Source: an uncultured Acetatifactor sp.
GTDB lineage: Bacteria; Bacillota; Clostridia; Lachnospirales; Lachnospiraceae
NCBI GenBank assembly: GCA_910586775.1
Contig: CAJUJN010000016.1
Span: 1 to 64,000 of the forward strand
Direction: 5' to 3'
DNA: 64,000 nt
The position numbers were made by a program, and so were the translations under genes. Positions 9,838 to 19,316 of this stretch are shown piece by piece. Under the pieces are notes generated by a model. That model was given only the letters and a program-made list of their open reading frames with translations. It did no database searches and was not told the origin of the DNA. The first letter of the stretch is position 1. The number at the start of each line of letters is the position of its first letter.

Positions 9838-9919
9838 ACAGTGAAGAAGCGTATCGATTATCTCTGTTCGACACGCTTCTTCATGACTGTTCACTGTCCA
9901 ATGGACTGTCCCTCCTTAT
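9838..9919. repeat. 82-bp hairpin repeat, copy R2
   Basis: This is the second copy of the 82-bp element. On the minus strand its hairpin is followed by a T-run (GCTTTTTTC), so it could end transcription coming from the ABC relic. Its edge coincides with the point where similarity of that relic to ABC transporters stops. Confidence 0.85.
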
Positions 9920-10843
9920 AAAGTTTTCAAGGAACTGCATTTTCTTCCATTTCTACTGGTTGCGCCTTTCCATCTTTCCTTTTCCATGCTGTAACACTCC
10001 TGAATCTCAGTTGCCGCTGCCAGTTGTGTAACCTTCCGGCTCTCTTCCAGAAACCTGTCATTCATTTCTCCGGCATAGTGAAACAGCATCCGTTCATTGT
10101 CCATGGCGCGGTTTCCCATAATCTCTTCATAATAAGAAGCCCTTCTTCTGTGAAACGTCACTTCCGCACGGGCTTCATACTGCTTCTTTCCGCCCTTTAC
10201 CGCAAACCATCCGAATAACCCCAGCATCCCGGTAATGATAAAAGACACCCAGCCCGGAGCATATGCCCTCAAAACCGCAAGAAGGCCGACGTTCGAAGCG
10301 ATAAATCCCCATAATTCCAGATTTTTTTCAAAAATCCCTGAAAGAACCGCTTCCGGGTCAGCCGCCACACGGGTCAGAATTCCTGTACCTAATCATTCTC
10401 CACATAGGAATACGGCAGGCATGCGATTTTCTCTGTCATGTTTTTCTCGATAACCGGATATACACGCCCCCTTTGCATGACACGAAAAAAGGAATAAAGA
10501 TTATTCCCGAGGGTCTGAAAAACCGAATGACAACCAACATGGCCGCGCCGAAAACTGCCGGACGCAATCCCATGGCTTTGACTGCCAGCGCCCTGTCCAC
10601 AAATTGTGCCCCCATTATAACGGACAGAAACGACAGCATTGCAGCCGCTGCTTTCAGCAAAAGCATTGCCGGCGTCACAATCGGCGCATAGCGAACATAA
10701 TCAGCAATAATTATCCGCAGGCTGAATTTATTCTTACGCCCCAAATCATTTGCCGGCCGAAAATTATGTCGGGTGAGCGCCAATGCAATACAGAACACAA
10801 AAAGGCTGATGATTGCGCTCACAAGGATACCTCTGCTATCCAA
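9916..10843 (-). pseudogene. ABC exporter membrane-domain relic
   Basis: Pieces in different frames together resemble the N-terminal membrane domain of an ABC exporter: IIADYVRYAPIVTP, AQFVDRALAV, then YPVIEKNMTEKIACLPYSYVEN, then VAADPEAVLSGIFEKNLE through DNERMLFHYAGEMNDRF. At least two frameshifts separate them, one at a G-run near 10455. The ATPase domain is missing, and coding similarity ends at repeat R2. A TTG start with GAGGGAGG before it overlaps the stop of the XRE gene, so the two were once translationally coupled. Confidence 0.75.
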
Positions 10844-11657
10844 TTTCCCTCCCTCTGCGAAGCAACTCCTCCGTCCCGCAGCCGAAAAAGCAGGTCCAGG
10901 AATCCTTAAACTCCCTGAATTCCGCCGCACAGCTTAAAACGGCAAACAGCATTGTCAGTTTCCTGGTTTCCGCCAGGTCATATATCGTGATCTGACGTCC
11001 GTCCACATCCACCGTCTCTGTCCAGAAGAGTCCGCTCTCCTTCAGTTTTTCTCCCAACAGGGCCTCGTCCTGTATCCCGCAGCGTCTGCACAGGGAACTC
11101 AGAGTAAAATGAATCATACAGCTCCGGCAGATTTCGGCCAGAGCCGTTCGGAAATCCCTGTCTCCCAACAGAGTAAAGACTGCTCCCAGTTCTTCCTTCT
11201 CCAGAAGGCTGTGCCATCCCGCCTCCGGGCGCTTCAGCAGCAATGCCCCCAGCTTTTCCCGATAATATACCATGCCGTGGGGACACATGACAGCGGTTCT
11301 GTGATCATCGTTCTCCTTCAGTTTATTTCTGTACTCGGCCATACACTGACGGAATGTCTCTCCGGGTTCCGGGTCATACGCGCAGGCCCCCACCTCCTGA
11401 AGCACCGCCTCGCAGCAGTTGTCAAGCGCCTGCCGGGGATCCCCTCCCTTCTCCGCGCCTGCCCTGCCAAACAGATCGTCAATCCTGCACGCGAAGAAAT
11501 CCGCAAGCACCGGGAGCAGGCTGATGTCCGGCATGTTGATATTATTCTCCCATTTGGAGACGGACTGGGCGGATACCCCGATGAGATCCGCCATAGCCTC
11601 CTGTGTCAGGTTTCTTTTCTTCCGCAGCGCGGCAATGTTTTCTCCTATTGTACTCAT
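10836..11657 (-). CDS. XRE family transcriptional regulator
   Basis: The product (273 aa) begins with a Cro/CI-type helix-turn-helix, IGENIAALRKKRNLTQEAMADLIGVSAQSVSKWEN (split here by helices), residues 4-60. A helical region of unknown role follows, rich in Cys and Leu. The start is set by AGGAGG seven bases upstream; the frame stays open much further upstream without a ribosome site. It sits directly before the decayed ABC exporter and probably once controlled it. The C-terminal part may sense a ligand, but no known fold is recognised. Confidence 0.85.
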   Translation of the reverse strand: MSTIGENIAALRKKRNLTQEAMADLIGVSAQSVSKWENNINMPDISLLPVLADFFACRIDDLFGRAGAEKGGDPRQALDNCCEAVLQEVGACAYDPEPGETFRQCMAEYRNKLKENDDHRTAVMCPHGMVYYREKLGALLLKRPEAGWHSLLEKEELGAVFTLLGDRDFRTALAEICRSCMIHFTLSSLCRRCGIQDEALLGEKLKESGLFWTETVDVDGRQITIYDLAETRKLTMLFAVLSCAAEFREFKDSWTCFFGCGTEELLRRGREIG

Positions 11658-12463
11658 GTCTGTACCTCCTGTTCTGCCAAGCTCTGAACGAGATTTTTCA
11701 AAGCATTGACGCAGTTTTTTATGTCTGTTCTTTCGGCTGCTCTCTGCCGGAAATATGGCCTGTCGCACCACGCGCACAGCATCGCTTATGGCAGATGGCC
11801 ATTCGGCTGCTTTCTGCCAGCGCCTCTGCAATGCAGGGCTAAAACGGCAAATGAATGTGTTCAAAAATATAATAGCAGAATATTCCCGTATTAACCATAT
11901 ACTGACGGGCGAACAATCCGCGCAGTTGGATTGTTCATCACGGTCCGATATACTGTTTTTTAACAATCAATATTACGACTAACACTGCACTTTTTTAAAA
12001 TTCCCTTGCATTTCTGTCAACATCATGATACTCTAAAAACAGGCAAAGAATTCAAATCCAACAGTCATTCAAAGACCAGAGCGTCTTTTCTGCACTTTAT
12101 GACAATGAGAACCCAACAGGAATCCGGGTTCTATTGTATCGAACTTCTTGCCAGGCGGGAGCCTGTATCCCAGGAAATTGAAACGTATAGACCAGGGCAG
12201 GAAGGGAGAAGCGCCTTTCCTGTGCAGCCATTGTGTCGTAAGGAAGTGTCTACAAATAACTGCCGCAAGTTTATGGCAATTTTTATTGTATTTCCGGGCT
12301 TTTGCCTGAAGCAATTGCAGCTGTTATTTTCCGACAATTCCTAAACGCTTTTAATTCCTTTTCTTTGAACACCATACGGAACATCCTTCCAGTTATGGTT
12401 CATGAACAAAACAGGAATCGTTAAGGCGTTTACCACAGCATCTGAGAAAGGAAAGATAAGTGT
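11658..12463. other. Gene-free divergent region
   Basis: No convincing gene is seen. It holds the inverted repeat at 11911-11936 and a minus-strand TTGACA (12015-12020) with a weak TAAAAA 17 bp on (11992-11997). A GAAAGGA site lies before the Rpn-like gene at the right edge. Confidence 0.5.
11911..11936. promoter_or_regulatory. Operator-like inverted repeat upstream of the XRE gene
   Basis: GAACAATCC and GGATTGTTC form a perfect 9-bp inverted repeat with an 8-bp spacer, about 255 bp upstream of the XRE start. Its size and symmetry suit a dimeric helix-turn-helix regulator. The link is inferred from position. Confidence 0.45.
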
Positions 12464-13696
12464 ATGGAAGAAAAGAAACCAGGCATAAAAAGCAACACAA
12501 CAACGAAAAAGACAGGAAACGCCCAAAACGATAAAGAAGCAGCTTATCCGGGCAATGAGAAAGAAGTAGCTTACCAGAACAAGGATATCACCAGCAAAGT
12601 ACTGGCCGAGTCTTTCAAAGGAAAGACTTTCCGTGCATACGGACTGAATCTGCCGGAGATCAAAGCTGTGCTGCCAACCAACATACCGGCTGTCAAAGTA
12701 AACGAACTGCGCCTGGACAATCTGTTCGAACTTGCGGACGGCTCTGCTGCCATAGTTGACTACGAAAGCGAATACAAAAAAGAGGATAAGATAAAATACC
12801 TGAATTACCTGACGGGGATAGCCAACCGATATCTGAGGGAGAAAAAGCACTGCCCAATACTCCGCATGATCGTTATATATACAGGCGATATCAAAAGAAA
12901 ACAGATCTCAGCGGAATATGATATCGGGGCAGTCAGAATAACGCTGGAACCTGCATTTCTCTCAGAACTGGATTCCGACAGGATCTTCCGGCATTTGAAG
13001 CAGAAAGTGGAAAAGAAGGAAATTCTTGATGATGAAGAACTGATGAACTTTATCATACTGCCGCTTTCTTATCGGAAAAGAGATGAAAAAGATTCAAAAA
13101 TCCGAGAATCCGTACAATTGGCTGTGCAAATCCATGACAGACACCAACAGCTCTTTACTTTGGCCGGAATATTGGCATTCACAGATAAGATGATTGATGC
13201 GGAAACAGCAAATAAAATAAGGAGGGCGATTGAGATGACCAAAGTTGCACAAATATTTGAAGAAGAGAAACTGCAGGCTCTGGCCGAATTGGAAGAAAAA
13301 AGCAGACAGGCATTGGAGAAAGCAAAAGAGGAAAAGAATCAGGCCATAGCGAAAGCAAAAAAGAAAAGCAAACAGGCCATAGCGGAAGTAAAAAAGGAAA
13401 AAAGGCAGGCTATAGCGGAAGCAAAAAAGGAGAAAAATCAAGCCATAGCGGAAGCAAAAAAGGAGAAAAATCAGGTCATAGAGGAAGTAAAAAAGGAGAA
13501 AGATCAGGCTATAGCGGAAGCAAAAAAAGAGAAAAAAAGAGCCGACAATGCAGAAGCAAAACTACATCAGACCGCCAGAGAATCCGTGCTCATAATGCTC
13601 AAAAAGAACTACCCATCAGAAGAGATCGCCTCTATTGTACCCCTTTTTTCGCTGGATGACATAGAGGACATGCGGAAGGAACTGGCGGGTATATGA
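12464..13696 (+). CDS. Rpn-like PD-(D/E)XK nuclease / putative transposase with long coiled coil
   Basis: The N-terminal 250 residues match the Rpn/PDDEXK putative-transposase group common in Lachnospiraceae: VNELRLDNLFELADGSAAIVDYESEYK carries the acidic and Glu-x-Glu-x-Lys nuclease residues, followed by KYLNYLTGIANRY. Residues 282-358 form seven 11-residue repeats of the type QAIAEAKKEKN, a hendecad coiled coil. The C-terminus (NYPSEEIASIV, LDDIEDMRKEL) is a short domain that recurs as a relic at 57368. A strong internal ribosome site precedes an in-frame ATG at codon 258. Family members promote recombination or act as toxic nucleases. The exact role here is not known. Confidence 0.75.
   Translation: MEEKKPGIKSNTTTKKTGNAQNDKEAAYPGNEKEVAYQNKDITSKVLAESFKGKTFRAYGLNLPEIKAVLPTNIPAVKVNELRLDNLFELADGSAAIVDYESEYKKEDKIKYLNYLTGIANRYLREKKHCPILRMIVIYTGDIKRKQISAEYDIGAVRITLEPAFLSELDSDRIFRHLKQKVEKKEILDDEELMNFIILPLSYRKRDEKDSKIRESVQLAVQIHDRHQQLFTLAGILAFTDKMIDAETANKIRRAIEMTKVAQIFEEEKLQALAELEEKSRQALEKAKEEKNQAIAKAKKKSKQAIAEVKKEKRQAIAEAKKEKNQAIAEAKKEKNQVIEEVKKEKDQAIAEAKKEKKRADNAEAKLHQTARESVLIMLKKNYPSEEIASIVPLFSLDDIEDMRKELAGI
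13235..13696 (+). CDS. Predicted internal C-terminal isoform of the Rpn-like gene
   Basis: A perfect AAGGAGG (13219-13225) lies 9 nt before an in-frame ATG inside the larger gene. It is spelled by two rare AGG arginine codons. Translation from here would give a 153-residue protein (MTKVAQIFEEEK start) with only the coiled-coil repeats and C-terminal domain, without the nuclease core. In E. coli, rpn genes are reported to make such C-terminal isoforms that restrain the full-length nuclease. That this happens here is inference. Confidence 0.45.
   Translation: MTKVAQIFEEEKLQALAELEEKSRQALEKAKEEKNQAIAKAKKKSKQAIAEVKKEKRQAIAEAKKEKNQAIAEAKKEKNQVIEEVKKEKDQAIAEAKKEKKRADNAEAKLHQTARESVLIMLKKNYPSEEIASIVPLFSLDDIEDMRKELAGI
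13307..13537 (+). repeat. 33-bp coding repeat, 7 units, in the Rpn-like gene
   Basis: Seven 33-bp units code for QALEKAKEEKN-like blocks with a strict 11-residue period. Units 4 and 5 are almost identical in DNA, suggesting recent duplication. Confidence 0.9.
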
Positions 13697-13761
13697 TAAA
13701 AGCAACACAGCACTTAAACTGCCAAAGATCATCGCATTTTAGGGCCGGCAGGCATAAAGTA

Positions 13762-13798
13762 ATCCCGGAAATGCCCATTTTATCAGCATTTCCGGGAT
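13762..13798. terminator. Hairpin between convergent genes
   Basis: ATCCCGGAAATGC and its exact complement form a 13-bp stem with an 11-nt loop between the ends of two convergent genes. T-runs after the stem are weak on both strands, so efficiency is uncertain. Confidence 0.55.
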
Positions 13799-13806
13799 CA
13801 TATCCA

Positions 13807-16800
13807 TTACTTTAACTCGATCGCATCCGTGCGGTAAATGAATTTCACCTTACCGTCCATGCTGTCATCGATACCGGCGAAAGATTTGTAATTCTTTGAC
13901 ACCTCGGAAATCCTGCGCAGCCTGTCTGCAAGTCCGTCCAGGTCGCCGTCCACGGCATCCACCAGCTTCTGAATGCCTTCCTCATTGAACTGCGCCAGCC
14001 CGTCGGAAAGTTCCAGCGCGCCGTCCCTAAGCTGCGTAATGCCGTCCGTCAGCGCAGGGGCGCTTTTCTTCATGGTCAGGATTCCGTCGTACAACCGGGT
14101 GGAGCCGTCGTACAGTTTGCCGGTTCCGTTCTTCAGCTCACCGATTCCCGCGGATAATGTACCTGCGCCGGATGCCGCTTCTGCCACACCTGCCGTGTAA
14201 GCCTGAAGTCCCAGGTAGAACACATTGTAATTATCCAGGGATGCTTTCAGCGCGATAACAGATTTGGCGCCCTCCGATGCGGCGGCAAGCTTGCTCTGTA
14301 CCTCCTCGCCTGCCATATTGTCCGTGATTGCCTTCTGCACCTGAAGCTCGATGTTGGCTGCAACGGTTTCCTTCAGAGCGTCGCTGCCCATCTGCGCGTC
14401 GATGTTGGACTGAATGGCAGCCTTTATCTCATCCGTTGCCATCTGCTCTTCCACTTTGGCGGGTACAATGGCCTTCATCTGCTGGTCTGTATTGGATTGG
14501 ATTGTGGCTTTCATATCGTCCGTTGCCATCTGTTCTTCCACCTTGGCGGGCACGATATTTTGCATCTGTTGTTCTACATTGGAAGTAATCTGGGCTTTTA
14601 CGGCATCAGTCGCCATCTGCTCTTCCACCCTGGCATCTACCACCGACTTCACATTGGCATCAATCCGGGCCCTTACTTCATCGCTTGACATCTGTGCTGC
14701 TATTGCTGCATTAATCTGTCCCTTCACGGTATCGCCGGACATCTCAGCCTCAGCCTGGGTATTTATCTGCTTCTTCACGGCATCACCGGACATCTGAGCC
14801 TCTACCTGATCATCCACCTGCTTTTTCACAGCATCGGAGTTCTTCTGTTCCTCGATTGCAGCCTGAACGGCTTTCTGGGTTTGTGCATCGACTTCTCCGG
14901 CTGCAACGGCTGCTTCATAAGCGGCCGAATCCATGCCTGTCGCGCTCTGAATTACCTGGTCGATAACCTGTTGGTAAACAGCTTCCGTCACTTCTGCCGT
15001 TACCTGCTCTCTGACTGCCTCCGTCACCTGCTGTTCCACTTCCGCCCTCACCGCTTCATTGACCTGCCGTTCCACTTCCGCTCTCACTGCCGCAGTCACC
15101 TGTTTCATAATCTCCTCTTTTCCGGCAGCTTCCACTTTTTCCGTAACCGCAGCCCTTACCGCAGCTGTCACCTGTTCCGTTACCTGGCCTCTGGCGGCTT
15201 CCGTTACTTTCGCCGTCACCTGCTGCCTGACTGTCTCCGTCACGGCTGCGGCAACCTGCTCCCTGGCTGCTTCCTCCACCTTTGCCGTCACCTGTTCCCG
15301 CACGGCGGCGTCAACCTTTGAGGCTACCTCTCCCTTTACCGCCTCCGTAACCTGGGATTCGATATAAGAGCGCTTCTCCTCCACCGCATTGGTAACCTGT
15401 GTCAGAGCCTGCTGGTACACAGCGTCCTCATCCAGGGACGCAATGGTATTGTTCAGCACCTCCGCATAATTTTCAACCGTCATTTCCGGAACGTCCAGTC
15501 CCGCCGCCACCAGCTGCGCGCGGGCAGTGGAAAGCAGTGTGTCGAAAACCTGCCTTGCGCCGCCGTTGAGTTCCGCATTCCTGGAGGAAAGGGTATTCAG
15601 CCCTTCCTGAAGCTTTGCGGCGCCGTCCGCAACCTGTGATACGCCGCTGTCCAGGGTACCCACGCCGTTTTTCAGTTCTTCCGCGCCGGAGGCAAGCTTA
15701 TCGATTCCTTCTATCAGTTCCCCCGACTTCTCAAGCAGCGTGCAGATTCCCTCATAGAGTTGGTTTGAGCCGTCCATCAGCTGCTCCATGGCATCAGTCA
15801 TCTCATTCATGGAACCCTTAAGTTCCTCCATGTCATCCTCATCCTCCAGTTCAATCCCGCTGAAGACATCATTGGATGCAATGGTTGCCGTCATTCCCAT
15901 CTCAAAGTCCTTCACATCTGCAGTGATTTCCACATAATCCGGAACCTCCAGCTTCTCCGGGTCAATGTCGAGATTTTCCTGAAGTCCGGGGAAAGCAAGC
16001 CCTGCCACCACGGTGCGGCTGCCGTCGTTCAGCAGTCTGCCGTTGGTAACCTCAACGTTGGTGAATATCTCGTCATCGAGAATCACGCCTGTCATCATGG
16101 CAAAAGGTACATACAGTTTCGCAGGCACACCGTCTATTTCCACGGTTTCATACTGGTTATTCGTATAGTCGAAACGTATTTTTACCTTTCCGCTTTTCCC
16201 GGCAAGTTCCTCGGGTGTTATGCTTTTTCCATCCAGTGTGTAGCTGACAGAAAGTGTAACAGGCAGTTCTTTGTCAATATTTCCCTGGTAATAGATATCA
16301 TTCCCCCGGGCATCCCATACCTTGACATTGCCTTCATCCGTATAATGCAAATCGTCCCTGACATTCTCGATGTCTGTCAGTTCGGATATATCACTGATGG
16401 TGCTGTCTCCTGCCGCATTCTTCAGCCAGTCACTGACGATGATTTTCTGCACGGAGCCGTCGGCACCTGCCAGAATGTACACGGTCTCTTCCTTTGCTGT
16501 CCGGACATCCTCAGCTGCGGCGGACTTATCCGCCCCGGATGCCGTTCCTGTAGTTTTGGATCTCCCTGCGGACGAAGCCGTGTTGGCTGCAAACAGCATG
16601 TTTACTGGAGTTCCTGCATTTCCGGCTATTCCCATACCGACAGCATTTCCCTTATTCGCGGTGCTTTGCATGTCTGCCATATTTCCCGTCTCTGCGGTAT
16701 GCCTTCTGCCGGCGGATGTCTGTACTGCAGCCTTGTCTCCGGATGCCTGCACGTACGCCACCGCACCCGCCTGACCCAGTGCCAGAGCCGCGCACAGGGT

Positions 16801-16908
16801 CAATGCCATCATCCTGGCCTTCCTGCTTCTTACGCTTTCATATGTCCTTTTTCCGTCGCCATTATTTTTCATATTCCTGATCAGATTCCGGATTATCTTA
16901 TTTTTCAT
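13807..16908 (-). CDS. Large secreted coiled-coil protein paired with an RND transporter (YhgE/Pip-like repeats)
   Basis: The product (1033 aa) has a signal-like segment (MMALTLCAALALGQAGAVA), a low-complexity Ala/Gly/Thr stretch (about 60-130) and a beta-rich domain (about 135-340). Then come helical repeats of the type LYEGICTL, GAEELKNGVGTLDSGVSQVADGAAKLQEG known from YhgE/Pip-like proteins. Residues of about 515-850 are a huge imperfect repeat block (AVREQVTAEV, KVEEQMATDAVK). A second LxDG block follows near the end. I see no C-terminal membrane anchor, unlike YhgE. Its ATG overlaps the stop of the MMPL gene, so the two are coupled and probably form one envelope complex. Function is unknown. 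Confidence 0.7.
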   Translation of the reverse strand: MKNKIIRNLIRNMKNNGDGKRTYESVRSRKARMMALTLCAALALGQAGAVAYVQASGDKAAVQTSAGRRHTAETGNMADMQSTANKGNAVGMGIAGNAGTPVNMLFAANTASSAGRSKTTGTASGADKSAAAEDVRTAKEETVYILAGADGSVQKIIVSDWLKNAAGDSTISDISELTDIENVRDDLHYTDEGNVKVWDARGNDIYYQGNIDKELPVTLSVSYTLDGKSITPEELAGKSGKVKIRFDYTNNQYETVEIDGVPAKLYVPFAMMTGVILDDEIFTNVEVTNGRLLNDGSRTVVAGLAFPGLQENLDIDPEKLEVPDYVEITADVKDFEMGMTATIASNDVFSGIELEDEDDMEELKGSMNEMTDAMEQLMDGSNQLYEGICTLLEKSGELIEGIDKLASGAEELKNGVGTLDSGVSQVADGAAKLQEGLNTLSSRNAELNGGARQVFDTLLSTARAQLVAAGLDVPEMTVENYAEVLNNTIASLDEDAVYQQALTQVTNAVEEKRSYIESQVTEAVKGEVASKVDAAVREQVTAKVEEAAREQVAAAVTETVRQQVTAKVTEAARGQVTEQVTAAVRAAVTEKVEAAGKEEIMKQVTAAVRAEVERQVNEAVRAEVEQQVTEAVREQVTAEVTEAVYQQVIDQVIQSATGMDSAAYEAAVAAGEVDAQTQKAVQAAIEEQKNSDAVKKQVDDQVEAQMSGDAVKKQINTQAEAEMSGDTVKGQINAAIAAQMSSDEVRARIDANVKSVVDARVEEQMATDAVKAQITSNVEQQMQNIVPAKVEEQMATDDMKATIQSNTDQQMKAIVPAKVEEQMATDEIKAAIQSNIDAQMGSDALKETVAANIELQVQKAITDNMAGEEVQSKLAAASEGAKSVIALKASLDNYNVFYLGLQAYTAGVAEAASGAGTLSAGIGELKNGTGKLYDGSTRLYDGILTMKKSAPALTDGITQLRDGALELSDGLAQFNEEGIQKLVDAVDGDLDGLADRLRRISEVSKNYKSFAGIDDSMDGKVKFIYRTDAIELK

Positions 16909-19316
16909 GATACTGTTACCTCCGTCATTCTATTTTTGGTCTTGTTGTCTGTCTTGTTATTGGTCTTATTGGCTGTCTTGTTACGGCAGTGTCCCATGCC
17001 AAGGGTGGTCACGCAGATCAGTCCGTCGCAGAACCTGAGCAGTGCCGGAAGGATAAATACGACGCAGAGCATACTCACTACGGCTCCCCTTGCCATCAGC
17101 ATGCACATGGAACTGATGATATCTATATTCGAGTAAACCGCCACACCGAAGGTTGCCGCAAAGAGCCCCATGCCGGATACGATGATGGACGGGATGGAAC
17201 TGGAAAGGGCGATTGTCACTGCCTGTTTCTTCTCCTTTCCGCGGATGCGCTCTTCCTTATACCGGGTGGTCATCAGGATTGCATAGTCCACAGTAGCGCC
17301 CAGCTGAATGGTGCTGATGCAGATAGGGGCGATAAACGGCAGGCTCTGCCCGAAATAATGAGGCAGTCCCAGGTTAATGAAAATCGCCAGCTCGATTACG
17401 GAAATCAGGATAAACGGCAGTGCCAGGCTCTTTTCCACCAGTGCAATGATGACAAAAATGGCGATGATGGACACTGCGTTGACTACCTTAAAGTCGTGGT
17501 CCGTGGTTTCTATCATATCTTTCATACAGGGGGCCTCGCCGATGAGCATGCCGCCCGCATCATATTTTTTCAGGATGCTGTTCAGTTCATTGATCTGATC
17601 ATTTACCTGGTCACTGGCCACTTTATATTCCGAGTTGATGAGCATCAGCTCCCATTTCTCGCTTTTCAGTATGCCTGTGACGGATTCCGGCAGAATCTCT
17701 TCCGGCACCAGGGAACCAATGACGGATTCCAGGCCCAGCACATATTTTACGCCGTCAACGTTTTCCATCTCGCGGACCATGCTGCGGATATCTTTGGGAG
17801 AGACATTCGTATCAATCAGCAGCATATGCGTAGACGCAATATTGAACTCTTCCTGCAGCCTGGAATTGGCTATGACATATTCCATGTCCTTTGGCAGGCA
17901 TTCGCCCATATCATAGTAAACTTCGCCGTTGGTTTTGCTGTACCCGTAGTAAGCAGGCGGAATCAGCGCCGCAAAGACTGCCAGGAATACTGCAAACACT
18001 TTCACGGTTCCTTCTGCAAATTTTCCCATATTGGGAATCAGGGAGCGGTGTTTGGTCTTCTGCAGCGGTTTATCCAGTACCAGGATGAGGGCGGGAAGTA
18101 CGGTGACACACCCCAGAACGCCCAACAGCACGCCCTTTGCCATGACGATTCCCAAATCTCTGCCCATTGTGAAGGACATGAAGCACAGTGCGATAAATCC
18201 GGCAATGGTGGTGATGGAACTGCCTACCACACTGGCAAGGGTTTCCTGGATGGCTGCTGCCATGGCTTCACATGCACCGTTGTTTCGCTGTGTCCGCTCA
18301 ACTCTGCGTGTGCTTCTGCCTGACCGTTCCTTTGCAGTCTCCGTTGCATCTTTAACCGACTGCAGCCCGGCACCTTGTAAATTGCCGCCTGATTGCATAA
18401 CGGCGTTTCCCTGTATGCGGTTGCTTCTCTCCGGATTTCTGCCGGAAGCAGATATCACATTTCCGGCAGCGGCATTCACCCCCAGCCGCTCCCGCTGTTC
18501 ATTGTAGCTGTGCCACAGGAAAATGGAATAGTCCATGGTGACGGCCAGCTGCAGCACTGCCGACAACGCCTTTGTGATATAGGAAATCTCACCCATAAAG
18601 TAATTGGAGCCCAGATTCAGCAGAATCATGATACCGATGGAAGCCAGGAACACGAAGGGTACCAGCCAGCTGTCCAGTAATACCAACATGGCGGCACAGG
18701 CAAGGGCTACGGCAATGCCCACGTAAACAGGTTCCTCTTTTTCACACAAATCCTTCAAATCCGTCACAAGCGCGGACATCCCTGAGACATAACACTGCTT
18801 CCCGCAGACCGCCCGGATTTCCCGGATGGCATCCATGGTAATGTCGGCAGATGTGGAGCTGTCAAAAAAGACTGCCATCATGGTGGAATGTTCTGTGTTA
18901 AATTCCTTAAGAATCTTATCCGGCAGAAGTTCTTTCGGTACGGAAAGGTCCATCAGGGAATCGTACCAGATTACGGATTCCACATGTTCTACCTGCTCAA
19001 TCTGCTCCTTCAGCTTCGATACCTCCTTGTCCGGCATATCTTCCACGATAATAAATGAAAACGCTCCTTTGCCGAACTCCTCCATCAGCTCGTTCTGCCC
19101 GATTACGGTATCCATATCTTCCGGCAGATAATCCAACATATCATAGTTGATTCTCGTTCCCGCCATACCCAGCAGGGACGGAACCATCAGCACGAGTGCC
19201 AGAATCAAAATCGGGATACGGTATTTCACCACTGCTTTTGAAAAACGCATAACTTTCATCATCCTTTCTACTTTATATTTCATGTCACGCATTGATGCTT
19301 TTGTGCCGTGTATCAT
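16905..19316 (-). CDS. MMPL/RND-superfamily transporter
   Basis: The product (803 aa) has the two-fold RND layout: one membrane helix, an extracytoplasmic loop, five helices, then the same again. TMDYSIFLWHSYNEQRE and ATVDYAILMTTRYKEER are the paired helix-4 motifs with their Asp. Between helices of the first half, residues of about 278-355 are a low-complexity insertion (SASGRNPERSNRIQG, RSGRSTRRVERTQR). The frame start overlaps the stop of the upstream gene, but AAAGG lies 9 nt before a later ATG (19250, MRFSKAVV), so the real protein may be 22 residues shorter. It likely exports a lipid or peptide with its coiled-coil partner. The substrate is unknown. Confidence 0.85.
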   Translation of the reverse strand: MIHGTKASMRDMKYKVERMMKVMRFSKAVVKYRIPILILALVLMVPSLLGMAGTRINYDMLDYLPEDMDTVIGQNELMEEFGKGAFSFIIVEDMPDKEVSKLKEQIEQVEHVESVIWYDSLMDLSVPKELLPDKILKEFNTEHSTMMAVFFDSSTSADITMDAIREIRAVCGKQCYVSGMSALVTDLKDLCEKEEPVYVGIAVALACAAMLVLLDSWLVPFVFLASIGIMILLNLGSNYFMGEISYITKALSAVLQLAVTMDYSIFLWHSYNEQRERLGVNAAAGNVISASGRNPERSNRIQGNAVMQSGGNLQGAGLQSVKDATETAKERSGRSTRRVERTQRNNGACEAMAAAIQETLASVVGSSITTIAGFIALCFMSFTMGRDLGIVMAKGVLLGVLGCVTVLPALILVLDKPLQKTKHRSLIPNMGKFAEGTVKVFAVFLAVFAALIPPAYYGYSKTNGEVYYDMGECLPKDMEYVIANSRLQEEFNIASTHMLLIDTNVSPKDIRSMVREMENVDGVKYVLGLESVIGSLVPEEILPESVTGILKSEKWELMLINSEYKVASDQVNDQINELNSILKKYDAGGMLIGEAPCMKDMIETTDHDFKVVNAVSIIAIFVIIALVEKSLALPFILISVIELAIFINLGLPHYFGQSLPFIAPICISTIQLGATVDYAILMTTRYKEERIRGKEKKQAVTIALSSSIPSIIVSGMGLFAATFGVAVYSNIDIISSMCMLMARGAVVSMLCVVFILPALLRFCDGLICVTTLGMGHCRNKTANKTNNKTDNKTKNRMTEVTVS

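Noticed and set aside
9315..9919. Integron-type recombination sites
   Set aside because: No integrase gene or core-site consensus is visible. The inverted repeat is simpler than an attC site.
16989..18323. 444-codon plus-strand frame over the MMPL gene
   Set aside because: It has no recognisable motif. The opposite strand encodes an unmistakable RND transporter.
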